DNA from: a virus
Direction: 5' to 3' (one strand)
Virus record (IMG/VR): IMGVR_UViG_3300018481_000048
Location: 1-34,900 of that record
DNA length: 34,900 nucleotides
Positions within the stretch are counted from its first letter, which is position 1. Each line of letters opens with the position of its first letter. A model generated the notes under the pieces. The model did not search any database. It was not told where the DNA came from and worked only from the letters and a program-made list of their open reading frames with translations. This document shows, piece after piece, positions 16,877 through 25,626 of the stretch. The position numbers were made by a program, and so were the translations under genes.

Positions 16877-19800
16877 TAGTATAGAGAATAAGGTCGTCTC
16901 TCTGAAGTTCGATAATGACGACTTCATGAAGAAACTTGGGCCGACTCTTGCTGGAATTGATGCGCTTAAAAAAAGTCTTGATTTTAAAGATGCGGGAAAC
17001 AATCTTAATCAACTTAAAGCTGCGGGAAAAGATTTTAATCTTGGCGGAATTGGCGAAGCAGTTGATGATACGTCCAACAAGTTTAGTATTTTAGCCGGAG
17101 CAGCTTCTGTAGCTTTGGGAAGCATTGCCGCTACCGCGATTTCTACTGGAGCAGCGTTTGTAAAATCCTTTGCGTTTGGTCCTATTTTTCAAGGTTTTGC
17201 TGAATTCGAAACAAACGCTAATTCCATTCAAACCATCTTGGCTAATACGGCCGATAAAGGCACAACACTAGATGATGTTACTAAATCGCTTGATGTTTTG
17301 AATGGTTACGCTGACAAGACAATTTTCAACTTTGGTGAAATGACCAAAGGCGTTGGTCTCTTCACGGCAAATAACGTTGATCTTCAAACTTCTGTCGATG
17401 CCGTTAAGGGTATTTCGAATCTTATTGCTATGACCGGCGGAAATACAGAACAAGCTAAGGGCGCTTTTATTCAGTTGTCCCAAGCCATTTCTAGAGGTTC
17501 GGTTCAAGCCCAAGATTGGATGTCAGTAATGACGGCCGGTTTTGGTGGGCCTCTTCAGAAATTGTTGTTTGAATCTGCGAAAGCTTTAGGCACACTCCCT
17601 AATGTTCCACTTAATCAAACTTTTGATGAGTGGACAAAGAATGGGGGAGATTTTAAAGAGGCAATGGCAGAAGGCGTTTTTACTGCAGACGCTCTAAAAA
17701 TTAGTCTTCAAGCAATGAGTGGGGATCTGTCTGAGCAAACTCTTATGATGAAGGGGTTTTCTCAGCAACAAGCCGCATATATGCTTAATACAGCTAAACT
17801 TGGCGTTGGAGCAGCTACCGAGGTTAAAACTTTTACTCAGCTTATTAGTACTATGAAAGAAGCAGTTGGTACCGGCTGGGCAGAATCGTTTAAGATTGTT
17901 ATAGGTAATTTCGAGGAAGCAAAAGTTCTTTTAACTGGTGTATCTAATGCTTTTGGTGGAGTTATTTCAGAACTTAGCGGAAATAGAAATGCTGATCTTT
18001 CTTTCTGGAAAATTATGGGTGGTCGAGAAGGATTAATTCAGTCTGTTAGAAATGTACTTTGGAGTTTATTTGCCGTTGTATCAACGTTTAAGAATGCATT
18101 TCGAGACGTATTTCCGTATCGAGTTGGTGAAAATCTTGTTGCCATTACTAATGCTGTCCAGAAATTTACAGCAGCATTAGTTCCTTCTGGCGAAACGCTT
18201 GAGAAATTTAAACGTATATTTGTTGGAATATTCTCAATCTTTTCTATCGCTAAAACCGCCTTTAGTGTGGTGTTCAATATTATTGGAAATCTATTAAACC
18301 TCTTTGGTAAATTTTCTGGTCCGGGAACTGGTGGGTTCTTAGGCGTTCTTGCTTCACTTGCAGACGGAATAGCTAAGTTAGCTGTTTGGATGAAAACTGG
18401 TGGAGAGGCGATTAATAAGTTTGTTGATGAACATCTTGGCGGATTTGCAGATAAATTAAACGATATTGATTTTGCAAATTTCATTAATGATTTTAAACTT
18501 GGTCTAGATGTTATCTGGGAATTTATTAATCGTTTTATAGATTTTGCTGGAGTATTCCATACAATCCAAGACACCATTCAAAATTTCTGGAATTTCATCA
18601 ATTCTAAAATTGATTTTTCTGGACTATTTGAAGATGCTCTTAATAGTCTTGAAGTATTTAAAGATAAAGCGAGTGCATTCTTTAAAGGTCTTGGTGGAGA
18701 ATCTCCAGGAGACTTTATTGATGGATTCGTAAATGGAATCAAACAATTCTCAAAGGATGCATTCGAAAAAATCAAAGAATTTGGTTCTAAGATTTTAGAG
18801 ATTCTTAAGAACGTTCTTGGAATTCATTCTCCTTCTACGGAGATGTTTGATATCGGTAAAAACTTGATTCTTGGCCTTATTCAAGGAATTCGAGAAGGAA
18901 TTCCAAAGATATTTCAAGGAATGAAAGATCTTGGGATTGCCATTGTCAAGGGAATTGCAAATATCGATTTTAGTAAAGTTGGCGAGGGAATTAAATTTGG
19001 TTTGATTACTGGATTTATAACTTCGGTAATTCTTCTCGTTAGGAGAATTTCTGATGCTTTTGGTGGATTAAGAAAAGCGTTTGAAGGTCTTGCTGATCTT
19101 AAACTTCCATTTGCTGATAATCGTTCTGGATTTGAACACTTTGCTGATGCAGTCAAATCGATTGCAAAAGCTCTTGTAATTCTTGCTGTTGGTTTATTTA
19201 TATTTTCTAAGATTGATCCAGAAAGATTAGGTCCGGCTCTATCTTCCGTCGCCATTGGTCTTGGAGTACTTGGACTTGCTCTTGTGGGTCTTAATCAAGC
19301 AATTGGTGGTCAAGAGGATGCTAACAAAATTACTGTGATTGCAGCTGCGCTTCTTATTTTAGGTGGCGCGTTAATTGCTATGAGTGCTGCAATGAAAATT
19401 CTTTCAACAATTGATTCAGAAAGATTAGGAAATGGAATTCTAGCTATTTCTGGTCTTTTGGTTGCTGTAGGTATTTTTGTTAGATTATTACCGCAAGATA
19501 AAAAGAAACTTGGAGCCGATGGTTCTATAGAAGACGCCGCAACTAATTTCATAAAAATTGGTTTGGCATTAATCTTATTTGCTCATGGTTTGAAAACTAT
19601 GGCTAAGATTGTAAAAGTCTTCGGGGAGATGGACCCGGATAAAATGAAGCAGGGTTTATTTGGTCTAGCTGTGGCAATGGGTATTATTTTAGTTGCTATG
19701 AATGCTTTACCAAACGACATGGGTGAAAAGGCTAAGGGTCTTCTCATTATCGCTGGGGCTATTTGGATCTTGAGTAAGGCGATCGAGATTCTCGGTGGTC

Positions 19801-21641
19801 TTCCGTTCGAGACAGCTAAACAAGGACTTGCTTCGTTCGCACTTATCATTAGTCTTCTGGCTATTGCTCTGCTTGCGATTCCGCCAACGGTTGGTGAAGC
19901 AGCAGCGGCTGTTCTGGCTGTTGCCGGAGCCATGTTGGTGTTCCTCTATGTTGTGCAGAAGTTCGGTGAAATGGATTTCAACGTCCTCGTTCAAGGCATG
20001 ATTTCAATCGCCTTGATGCTTGGGGCACTTGTAATCGCGTCGAATCTTATGCGAGGTACGTCAGAAGCCGCGGCAGCAATTGTTTTGATTGCGTTAGCGC
20101 TTATTCCTTTGGCTCATGTTATAAAGATGTTATCAGAAATTGGATTCGGATCAGTAATTTTAGCCATCATTGGTTTAGCTTTAGCACTTGTTGTATTGGG
20201 TGCTGTGGCTTGGGCCGGAATTGCTACTGGGGCAACATTTGCACTTATGGCTTTGGCTGTAGCACTCATTCTCTTTGGTGAAGCCGCGCTTTTGTTTGGT
20301 GTCGGAGCCGTAGCAATGGGTTTCGGAATCGGTTTGCTCGTGGTTGCTTTATCTAAGTTTATAGATCTTGGAAGTAAAGCAGTTAAATTCTTTCGAGATG
20401 ATCTCCCAACGGTTATGATGGGAATCGGTAAAGGGTTTGCTGCGTTCATTCAAGGGTTTGTTGATCAGGTTCCAATGCTTCTTGTTAGTTTTCAGTTAGC
20501 CTTTTTAGAGGTTCTTAAAACTGCTGGAACTTTAATTCCTGCTTTTACAGGATTCATTGGAGATCTTATCATTGGAATTTTGTCTAAGATCGACGAAAAA
20601 CTTCCAGAAATTCAAGAAAAAGGGTTAAGTATTTTCAATAAACTTATTGATGGACTTAATCAAAACATCGACGCTATTACTGGTTCGGTTGTAAGTATTT
20701 TTGTTAAATTTTTGACGGCTATTAGCGAACGACTGGATATTATTACTCTTGCTGGTATCGTTTTCCTAGCAAGATTCATCAGTGGAATCGCTGATAACAT
20801 TCATCTTATGGAAGAGCCGGTTAATAAGCTTATCTCCGAGTTTGTTAAACTCATTGGCGGAGCTTGGCTTTCTCTTCTGATTGCAGGAATTGGATTTATT
20901 GCAGATTTTATCGACGGAGTACTTGGTGCCATTCCCGGATTTGTAAATAAAGTTGTCGGGGCGCTTATTGATTTGATGAATGGTGTTGCTGATGTCATTC
21001 GAGCGAATGATGAAGAATTCGGCAAGGCCATGGGCAATATTGCAGAAGCAATTCTGGAAGGACTTATTACTGGTCTTTGGAATGCTGAAGCAGAATTCTC
21101 CAAGAAATTAATTGATTTCGTTAAAACTGCCGTGGTTCAGCCATTCAAAGATGCACTTGGCATTAAATCTCCATCTAAGATTACTGCAGAAATGGGCGGC
21201 TATTTAGCGCAAGGTTTTGCTGTTGGTCTTAACGAAGATACAACTGCCGAGAAGGCCGCTGGAATTTTTGCCAATAATATCATCACTCAAATGAATTCAA
21301 GTCTTTCTCAGGTAGCTTCTATGGCAACTGAGATGGATGAATTTAACCCAACGATTACTCCGGTTCTAGATTTAGAAGAAGTTCAGAAGGGCGCCAATAA
21401 ACTTAGCGGTCTTCTTGCTTCTCCTACATTAGATACTTCTTTTACATCTGATCAAGCCGCGTCTCTTGCTGCGGTTCAAAAGGCCGTAGAAGAAGTCTCT
21501 CCAGATAGTCAACATGGGAGTCCATCTCAAGGACCGGTGTTCAATCAAACAATTCATGCGCCTACTCCGCTTGATGCGGAAGCAATTTATCGTAACACTA
21601 AATCTCAATTTGCATTTGCGCAGGAGGAACTTTCTGTATGA
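16869..21641 (+). CDS. Tape measure protein
   Basis: The 1590-residue protein sets siphophage tail length. The N-terminal region has FATGTTL-like tape motifs (FEFETNANSIQTILANT, TEQAKGAFIQLSQAISRGSVQAQD), typical of this family. A second block carries GIHSPSTEMFDIGKNLILGLIQG near residue 650 and GIKSPSKITAEMGGYLAQGF near 1430, the familiar SPS hinge repeats. From about 755 to 1140 there are degenerate 60-70-residue hydrophobic repeats (for example ILSTIDSERLGNGILAIS). By the usual rule of about 0.15 nm per residue the tail would be near 240 nm. Start is ATG 16869 overlapping the previous gene. Confidence 0.93.
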   Translation: MANSIENKVVSLKFDNDDFMKKLGPTLAGIDALKKSLDFKDAGNNLNQLKAAGKDFNLGGIGEAVDDTSNKFSILAGAASVALGSIAATAISTGAAFVKSFAFGPIFQGFAEFETNANSIQTILANTADKGTTLDDVTKSLDVLNGYADKTIFNFGEMTKGVGLFTANNVDLQTSVDAVKGISNLIAMTGGNTEQAKGAFIQLSQAISRGSVQAQDWMSVMTAGFGGPLQKLLFESAKALGTLPNVPLNQTFDEWTKNGGDFKEAMAEGVFTADALKISLQAMSGDLSEQTLMMKGFSQQQAAYMLNTAKLGVGAATEVKTFTQLISTMKEAVGTGWAESFKIVIGNFEEAKVLLTGVSNAFGGVISELSGNRNADLSFWKIMGGREGLIQSVRNVLWSLFAVVSTFKNAFRDVFPYRVGENLVAITNAVQKFTAALVPSGETLEKFKRIFVGIFSIFSIAKTAFSVVFNIIGNLLNLFGKFSGPGTGGFLGVLASLADGIAKLAVWMKTGGEAINKFVDEHLGGFADKLNDIDFANFINDFKLGLDVIWEFINRFIDFAGVFHTIQDTIQNFWNFINSKIDFSGLFEDALNSLEVFKDKASAFFKGLGGESPGDFIDGFVNGIKQFSKDAFEKIKEFGSKILEILKNVLGIHSPSTEMFDIGKNLILGLIQGIREGIPKIFQGMKDLGIAIVKGIANIDFSKVGEGIKFGLITGFITSVILLVRRISDAFGGLRKAFEGLADLKLPFADNRSGFEHFADAVKSIAKALVILAVGLFIFSKIDPERLGPALSSVAIGLGVLGLALVGLNQAIGGQEDANKITVIAAALLILGGALIAMSAAMKILSTIDSERLGNGILAISGLLVAVGIFVRLLPQDKKKLGADGSIEDAATNFIKIGLALILFAHGLKTMAKIVKVFGEMDPDKMKQGLFGLAVAMGIILVAMNALPNDMGEKAKGLLIIAGAIWILSKAIEILGGLPFETAKQGLASFALIISLLAIALLAIPPTVGEAAAAVLAVAGAMLVFLYVVQKFGEMDFNVLVQGMISIALMLGALVIASNLMRGTSEAAAAIVLIALALIPLAHVIKMLSEIGFGSVILAIIGLALALVVLGAVAWAGIATGATFALMALAVALILFGEAALLFGVGAVAMGFGIGLLVVALSKFIDLGSKAVKFFRDDLPTVMMGIGKGFAAFIQGFVDQVPMLLVSFQLAFLEVLKTAGTLIPAFTGFIGDLIIGILSKIDEKLPEIQEKGLSIFNKLIDGLNQNIDAITGSVVSIFVKFLTAISERLDIITLAGIVFLARFISGIADNIHLMEEPVNKLISEFVKLIGGAWLSLLIAGIGFIADFIDGVLGAIPGFVNKVVGALIDLMNGVADVIRANDEEFGKAMGNIAEAILEGLITGLWNAEAEFSKKLIDFVKTAVVQPFKDALGIKSPSKITAEMGGYLAQGFAVGLNEDTTAEKAAGIFANNIITQMNSSLSQVASMATEMDEFNPTITPVLDLEEVQKGANKLSGLLASPTLDTSFTSDQAASLAAVQKAVEEVSPDSQHGSPSQGPVFNQTIHAPTPLDAEAIYRNTKSQFAFAQEELSV
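21504..21531 (+). repeat. Directional repeat copy R4, inside the tape measure gene
   Basis: GATAGTCAACATGGGAGT differs from R1 at one base. The following bases extend the similarity to R5: over the 24 bases 21508-21531 only three positions differ from 25429-25452. Confidence 0.6.
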
Positions 21642-22621
21642 ATATAACCGAAATCCAACTGTGCTCTCCTGGCCCGAACTATACCAGTATTATGTTTACT
21701 ACTGATACGTTCGAGAATGACTATATCACTCATGCCGTTCTCCCAGTTAAGAACGTTAATCCAAACGCGCCATATGTTCTTAAAAATGCAACGGGATTAG
21801 ATGCGGAAGAAATTGTTAGGACATACAACGATGGTCCACAGTTCTTTAGGGTGAAACCAAAGGAACGTCTTGTTGCTCTCCAGATCAAACTTAATCCTGA
21901 TTATTCTGGTGGATCAACAATCGGAGACCTTCGCGACTCGATTTACAAATCTATTTCGATTAATACTCTCGGTAGTCAGCAATCTGTATATGGAGACAGA
22001 CTTCCGAATAAGTATTTAGAAATTCGATTTTTGGATGGGGATCATCACATTGCAAGTTTATTTGGCGTCGTTCAGAAATTAGAGGCTAACCTATTTTCTG
22101 ATCAACCGGATTTAGTCCTTCATATTGGATGTGATGATCCCTTTTTGCGGTCAACTATTCGTCATCATGGAAATGACAATATCAATAACGATTTTACTGG
22201 ATCTCATACTAATGCTGGTGTTTCTAGAAACGTTGATGCTCGTTTCACTTATAATGATGAATTATCAACCGCGCCGCATGGGTTTGTATTTCATGCAACC
22301 TGTATTACAGAGCCTCCTCATGAAGAAGGATTTCCTTCGGACGTTTTTGTTTGGGATGAACGAGATTTAGAGCATTATTTCTTTGCTTTTACTTTTTCAT
22401 TTCAAGTTGGAGATAAGTTATATTTTAATAGTAACGAAAGCGACAGAAATCTTTTTGTTGTTCGAGCATATGAAGGTGAAGAATACTTTTATGGTCTTAT
22501 GACTTCTATTTATTGGGGAAGTGTTTGGCCTTTGTTATATCCTGGAGATAATGCCTTCCAGATTTCTGAAGGGTTTCAATTTTCTGGCATATCACATGCG
22601 CCTACTTACTGGGGGGTTTAA
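21638..22621 (+). CDS. Distal tail protein (Dit-like)
   Basis: A 327-residue protein immediately after the tape measure (ATGA overlap), the conserved position of Dit, the hub joining tube to tip. The N-terminal part has beta strands (LVALQIKLNPDYSGGSTIGDLRDSIYKSI) and GDRLPNKYLEIRFLDGDHHIASLFGVVQKLEANLFSDQPDLVLHI. That layout, with a strand pair flanking a conserved FSDQ turn, is typical of Dit N-terminal ring domains. The C-terminal part (about 175-327) is a separate beta domain. No carbohydrate-binding insert can be identified by eye. Confidence 0.8.
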   Translation: MNITEIQLCSPGPNYTSIMFTTDTFENDYITHAVLPVKNVNPNAPYVLKNATGLDAEEIVRTYNDGPQFFRVKPKERLVALQIKLNPDYSGGSTIGDLRDSIYKSISINTLGSQQSVYGDRLPNKYLEIRFLDGDHHIASLFGVVQKLEANLFSDQPDLVLHIGCDDPFLRSTIRHHGNDNINNDFTGSHTNAGVSRNVDARFTYNDELSTAPHGFVFHATCITEPPHEEGFPSDVFVWDERDLEHYFFAFTFSFQVGDKLYFNSNESDRNLFVVRAYEGEEYFYGLMTSIYWGSVWPLLYPGDNAFQISEGFQFSGISHAPTYWGV

Positions 22622-22623
22622 TA

Positions 22624-23784
22624 ATGGACGTGTTTGTAATTAATCGTGATGACATGTCAGCCAATTATGACTCCAATATTGTAAGTTATGATAGTTTAAC
22701 CTGGGTAGAGAGATATAATAAACCTGGCGAATTTACTATGATTGGTAATCCCGTTCCACTTCAAGGGCAACTTCCTCCCGGAACTTGGATTTCACATTCC
22801 TTGTCAGCAACGGTAATGGTTGTTGAAGATCATATTATTAAAGAATCTAAACTTCATATTACAGGTCGCACTCTTGATGCATTTATTATGGATCGTAGAG
22901 TTGTAAAAAATATTGAAGCTACTTGGGATGAAAATGATATTTCAACTGATGATATCCGAGTAGATACTGGGTACGAAACTTCGTGGTGGACGGTTAAAAA
23001 ACTTCTTGATGATGCGCTTATAAATAGTGATGTTGCATCAGAAAATGTGCCCAATCTATATACTTTTATAGATTCGGAATTGAATGTATACACAGAATCG
23101 AATATAACTCAAGACGTACCTAAAAAGGGTGCCCCTCTTTCTGATGCGGTTTATGATATTCTTTTGGCGAATGACACCGGGTTAAGAATTGAACGCCCGT
23201 GGGCTTCACGGCATAATTATTCAGTTATTATTGAGGGCGAACCAGCGGTTATTCCAAATGATTCTTTGGCTTTCGTCATTCATCAAGGTGTAGATTTAAC
23301 AGATGATTTCAGTATGTTATTTAGTTGGAATGATGGAGATTTAATGGATCCACGATATTTGTGGAGCATTAAAGATCTTAGAGATTCTTATTATGTACAT
23401 TCGTATGAATATACTAAAAAATATCATTCTAGCAAAACGGGATGGGATTGTTCTGTAGCGTCTATTGATGCAGAAGATTATGATCCATCTACTGCTGAAG
23501 ATATATATGAAATAACTCAGATACTAAAAGCTCGCGGACTTAATCACATTAATAGGACTAGTGGAAATCAAATATTAGTAGACGCAAAAGTTACTAAAAC
23601 GGCAACTCCTAAATTTGGAATCGACTATGCTCTTGGCGATCTAGTTCCTGTATTGGCTCAATACGGAGTATCACAAACGATGCGGGTCGTTGAATATGCA
23701 ATGATTTCTGATAAAAACGGTCATCATTTCATTCCTACTCTGGCGAATAATTATAATACTTCCTATTATTCTCCGCCAGTATAA
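22624..23784 (+). CDS. Tail-tip protein, ReqiPepy6 Gp37-like
   Basis: The 386-residue protein begins MDVFVINRDDMSANYDSN, followed by the LTWVERYNKPGEFTMIGN block. Both are characteristic of the Siphovirus ReqiPepy6 Gp37-like family, first noted in Rhodococcus phages. Such proteins lie at the tail tip and act in the baseplate hub (Tal-like), perhaps in receptor engagement. Later blocks such as ITGRTLDAFIMDRRVV and FGIDYALGDLVPVLAQYGVSQTMRV fit a beta-barrel hub. ATG 22624 follows directly after the previous TAA. No peptidoglycan-hydrolase motif is visible. Confidence 0.8.
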   Translation: MDVFVINRDDMSANYDSNIVSYDSLTWVERYNKPGEFTMIGNPVPLQGQLPPGTWISHSLSATVMVVEDHIIKESKLHITGRTLDAFIMDRRVVKNIEATWDENDISTDDIRVDTGYETSWWTVKKLLDDALINSDVASENVPNLYTFIDSELNVYTESNITQDVPKKGAPLSDAVYDILLANDTGLRIERPWASRHNYSVIIEGEPAVIPNDSLAFVIHQGVDLTDDFSMLFSWNDGDLMDPRYLWSIKDLRDSYYVHSYEYTKKYHSSKTGWDCSVASIDAEDYDPSTAEDIYEITQILKARGLNHINRTSGNQILVDAKVTKTATPKFGIDYALGDLVPVLAQYGVSQTMRVVEYAMISDKNGHHFIPTLANNYNTSYYSPPV

Positions 23785-23822
23785 CTCTTACGCACCTCAA
23801 TGCAGAAAGGGGTCATATTTTG

Positions 23823-24116
23823 ATGACTGACTCATCTGAAGATAATGATGATGTCTTCGTTGAGCGCCGTCGCCGTCAAGAGCGCCGTAGTCCAAAGCGC
23901 CGTGTTACTGATCTTGAATGGGTACGATGGCGTGACCGAACAAGAGATGCTTGTTTTTTGATTCTTGGTTTAGCTGGAACCGCTAATCAATTGTTCTTTG
24001 CTACTCCACCCAATCCAGTACTATACCCAATCCTAGCGGCTTTGCTGGGGCTTCCGTTTGCTTTGGCTCTTGATGAGCGAAGGAGGAAGTCTAATGAGGA
24101 CGAACGCCCCCAATGA
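23823..24116 (+). CDS. Small membrane protein, holin-like candidate
   Basis: The 97-residue product (ATG 23823; a TTG three bases upstream is possible) has an acidic then very basic head (residues 1-40, with RRRRQERRSPKRR), two hydrophobic helices (about 43-60 and 66-83) and a charged tail. AAAGGGG lies just upstream. It is the first gene after the tail-tip gene, the usual position of lysis genes, and class II holins have two such helices. No proof of function; a membrane anchor or superinfection protein is possible. Confidence 0.55.
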   Translation: MTDSSEDNDDVFVERRRRQERRSPKRRVTDLEWVRWRDRTRDACFLILGLAGTANQLFFATPPNPVLYPILAALLGLPFALALDERRRKSNEDERPQ

Positions 24117-24240
24117 TGAACCACCTTCTCATGGGCCGGTTTACCAAGTGGTGTCGGGAAATAAGTGGTTATTGATCCTAACTCTAACATCATCAATAAC
24201 TACTCTAGTACTTCAGATTTGGCAAATTGTGAAAGGTTAA
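24094..24240 (+). CDS. 48-residue single-span membrane protein
   Basis: The ATG at 24094, preceded by AGGAGG (24081-24086), is a better start than upstream codons in the same frame. The polar N-terminus (APNDEPPSHGPVYQV) is followed by one hydrophobic helix (about 24-45). It overlaps the end of the previous gene and ends one base before the next ATG. The four-gene row of membrane proteins suggests a joint function, perhaps lysis timing, but I cannot assign one. Confidence 0.5.
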   Translation: MRTNAPNDEPPSHGPVYQVVSGNKWLLILTLTSSITTLVLQIWQIVKG

Positions 24241-24241
24241 A

Positions 24242-24646
24242 ATGATAGTACTTGCCAAGGTTAGCCGGAAGTATTTGTATACGTTTTGGATGGGAATTTT
24301 AACCATCGGTCTATGTACCGCATTATTTGGGATTCAAAAGAATTCAAATGATGATTATGCTCATGCACGACGACAAACTGAATTGCAAGGGATTGCTTTT
24401 TGTCATGCACTGGCTGATAGCAATCAGGCGGTTCTTGATTTACTTAGTATTCTAACTCTTCCTTCGCCAATTAGAGATGACATGACGGCATCTCAGAAGG
24501 AAACGTTACAAATTGCTAATCGGCGTAAACTTGCATATCAACAAATCTCACATACTCTGTTTGGCCCCCCTCAATGCCCAGACGAGTATAAGGCAACGTC
24601 ACACCAAAAAGAATTGCTGCCATTGGCAGAAGGAGAACCATCATGA
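24242..24646 (+). CDS. Membrane-anchored protein, hypothetical
   Basis: A 134-residue protein with a short basic start, one N-terminal hydrophobic helix (about 11-30) and a polar, helical remainder, probably outside or in the periplasm-like space. A pair of Cys (in AFCHALAD and GPPQCPDEY) could form a disulfide there. It starts one base after the preceding stop, with GAAAGG upstream, and its end overlaps the next ATG. Compare LydB-like or spanin-like proteins; similarity is positional only. Confidence 0.5.
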   Translation: MIVLAKVSRKYLYTFWMGILTIGLCTALFGIQKNSNDDYAHARRQTELQGIAFCHALADSNQAVLDLLSILTLPSPIRDDMTASQKETLQIANRRKLAYQQISHTLFGPPQCPDEYKATSHQKELLPLAEGEPS

Positions 24647-24978
24647 ATGAAGATAACAAAGGAATCAAGCATTTTATTAAAGTTTGGTCACAGGCAGGTG
24701 CTACTTTGGTAGCGGCGGTTATTGCTATGGCCATTGGGTTTGAGTGGGTCGATTGGACTCCTCAGCAAATCGCTCTCATCATGGGCGTTTATGCGGCGGC
24801 TATGATTCTTCTTCGTCAGATGTTCTCTATCACGGATGATATTCCCGTCGGCGGTGAGATCAACGTGACAATGAAAGAAGATGGTACTAAGCTTTATAGT
24901 CTGGATGTCAACGGCGACCCAGAGCAGATTGATCAGTTATCTAAGGTCATCTTCAAGGTAAATCCACTCAACACTTGA
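24643..24978 (+). CDS. Two-span membrane protein, holin-like
   Basis: This 111-residue protein has two hydrophobic helices (about 17-35 and 42-58) and a polar C-terminal domain containing EINVTMKEDGTKLYSLDVNGDPEQIDQL. The ATG overlaps the preceding stop and follows AGGAG. Two-helix membrane proteins next to tail genes are common holin candidates, though a 50-residue soluble tail is longer than most. The promoter at 24992 lies just after its end, so the gene closes the late operon. Confidence 0.5.
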   Translation: MNEDNKGIKHFIKVWSQAGATLVAAVIAMAIGFEWVDWTPQQIALIMGVYAAAMILLRQMFSITDDIPVGGEINVTMKEDGTKLYSLDVNGDPEQIDQLSKVIFKVNPLNT

Positions 24979-24991
24979 GGCGATGGAACGA

Positions 24992-25016
24992 TCGCAAGTA
25001 AAACAGGCCCTATAAT
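24992..25016 (+). promoter_or_regulatory. Phage promoter P1 (TCGCA-14-TATAAT)
   Basis: TCGCA at 24992-24996, 14 bases, then TATAAT at 25011-25016, followed by GAAAGAG. It drives the gene at 25042. It belongs to a set of five promoters with identical spacing. Confidence 0.75.
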
Positions 25017-25041
25017 GAAAGAGTCAAAGAAGGGACTGTGA

Positions 25042-25332
25042 ATGAGCTGGATGCCATTCAAGAAGGAACCCACCGACCTGGAGACAGCCATCAAGGATGT
25101 TCATGCGCGTATGCGTGAGATCGGTCCGGGTGAAGAGGAATATCGAAAACTGATAGTATTCTTGGATCGACTAGAAGCGATGAAGACGGGAGACCGCCAA
25201 AATCGAATCAGTCGAGACACGATGCTGCAAGTTGCAGGTAGTCTCCTCGGAATCCTGATCATTGTCGCGTACGAACGTGAACATGTGATGGCGTCGAAAG
25301 CGTTGGGTTTCGTCTGGAAGAAGAAAGCCTGA
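25042..25332 (+). CDS. Small membrane protein behind promoter P1
   Basis: The 96-residue protein has a charged helical N-terminal part (about 10-50, TDLETAIKDVHARMREIGPGEEEYRK), one hydrophobic helix (about 61-77, MLQVAGSLLGILIIVAY) and a basic end. It is alone in its transcription unit, between P1 and the hairpin terminator at 25346-25397. The start ATG 25042 has a GAAGGGA site. Codons are rather GC-rich. Function is unknown; membrane localisation is expected from the sequence. Confidence 0.6.
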   Translation: MSWMPFKKEPTDLETAIKDVHARMREIGPGEEEYRKLIVFLDRLEAMKTGDRQNRISRDTMLQVAGSLLGILIIVAYEREHVMASKALGFVWKKKA

Positions 25333-25345
25333 CATAACCAACAAC

Positions 25346-25397
25346 GACGAATCAAGCATAGGGGCTGTGTAGAAATACATGGCCTCTATGCTTCGTC
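25346..25397. terminator. Long hairpin after the P1 gene
   Basis: GACG and AAGCATAG with GGG pair with CGTC and CTATGCTT plus CC, giving a stem of about 15 pairs with a small bulge and a loop of about 15 bases. There is no long U run on either side, so it may be an mRNA 3' end stabiliser rather than a classic terminator. Confidence 0.6.
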
Positions 25398-25428
25398 ATT
25401 CTAACAAGGGCTAACCTTTTTCTGAAAT

Positions 25429-25452
25429 GTCAAAATGGGAGTTCATCGCAAG
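25429..25452 (+). repeat. Directional repeat copy R5, intergenic
   Basis: GTCAAAATGGGAGTTC, identical to R1 over 16 bases and extended by CATCGCAAG similar to R4. It sits between the P1 gene and promoter P2, among three hairpins. Confidence 0.75.
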
Positions 25453-25535
25453 AAAATGAACAACCACGCAAGCTATTTTGGAAAAAGTAAACTTAAAAGG
25501 CTCTGACCCAAATAATCTGGGTTAATCCTTTTTCA

Positions 25536-25556
25536 AAAATTCCGCGGGGGGATTTT
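25536..25556. terminator. Hairpin terminator upstream of P2
   Basis: AAAATTCC and GGGATTTT pair (one G-U) around a five-base GC loop. A T-rich stretch on one side and A-rich on the other make it bidirectional in form. Confidence 0.5.
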
Positions 25557-25568
25557 CTGTAAAACAAT

Positions 25569-25593
25569 TCGCAGAAATAACTACTCGTATAAT
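25569..25593 (+). promoter_or_regulatory. Phage promoter P2 (TCGCA-14-TATAAT)
   Basis: TCGCA at 25569-25573, 14 bases, TATAAT at 25588-25593, then AGAAACC. It precedes the 55-codon gene at 25627. Confidence 0.75.
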
Positions 25594-25626
25594 AGAAACC
25601 ATTCGCTAATAAAAGGAGTAACAGAG

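Larger units (their letters stand above)
25398..25568. other. Non-coding spacer with repeat and two hairpins
   Basis: No convincing gene. Besides R5 it holds a weak hairpin at 25506-25522 (ACCCA/TGGGT, followed by CCTTTTT) and a better one at 25536-25556 (AAAATTCC pairing with GGGATTTT around a GC loop). Both could end transcription before promoter P2. Confidence 0.5.

Noticed and set aside
25435-25506. A 23-codon frame starting in repeat R5 (MGVHRKKMNNHASYFGKSKLKR...)
   Set aside because: No ribosome site precedes it. Similar ATGGGAGT starts in R1, R2 and R3 give frames of 7, 3 and 16 codons, so coding is not the shared property.
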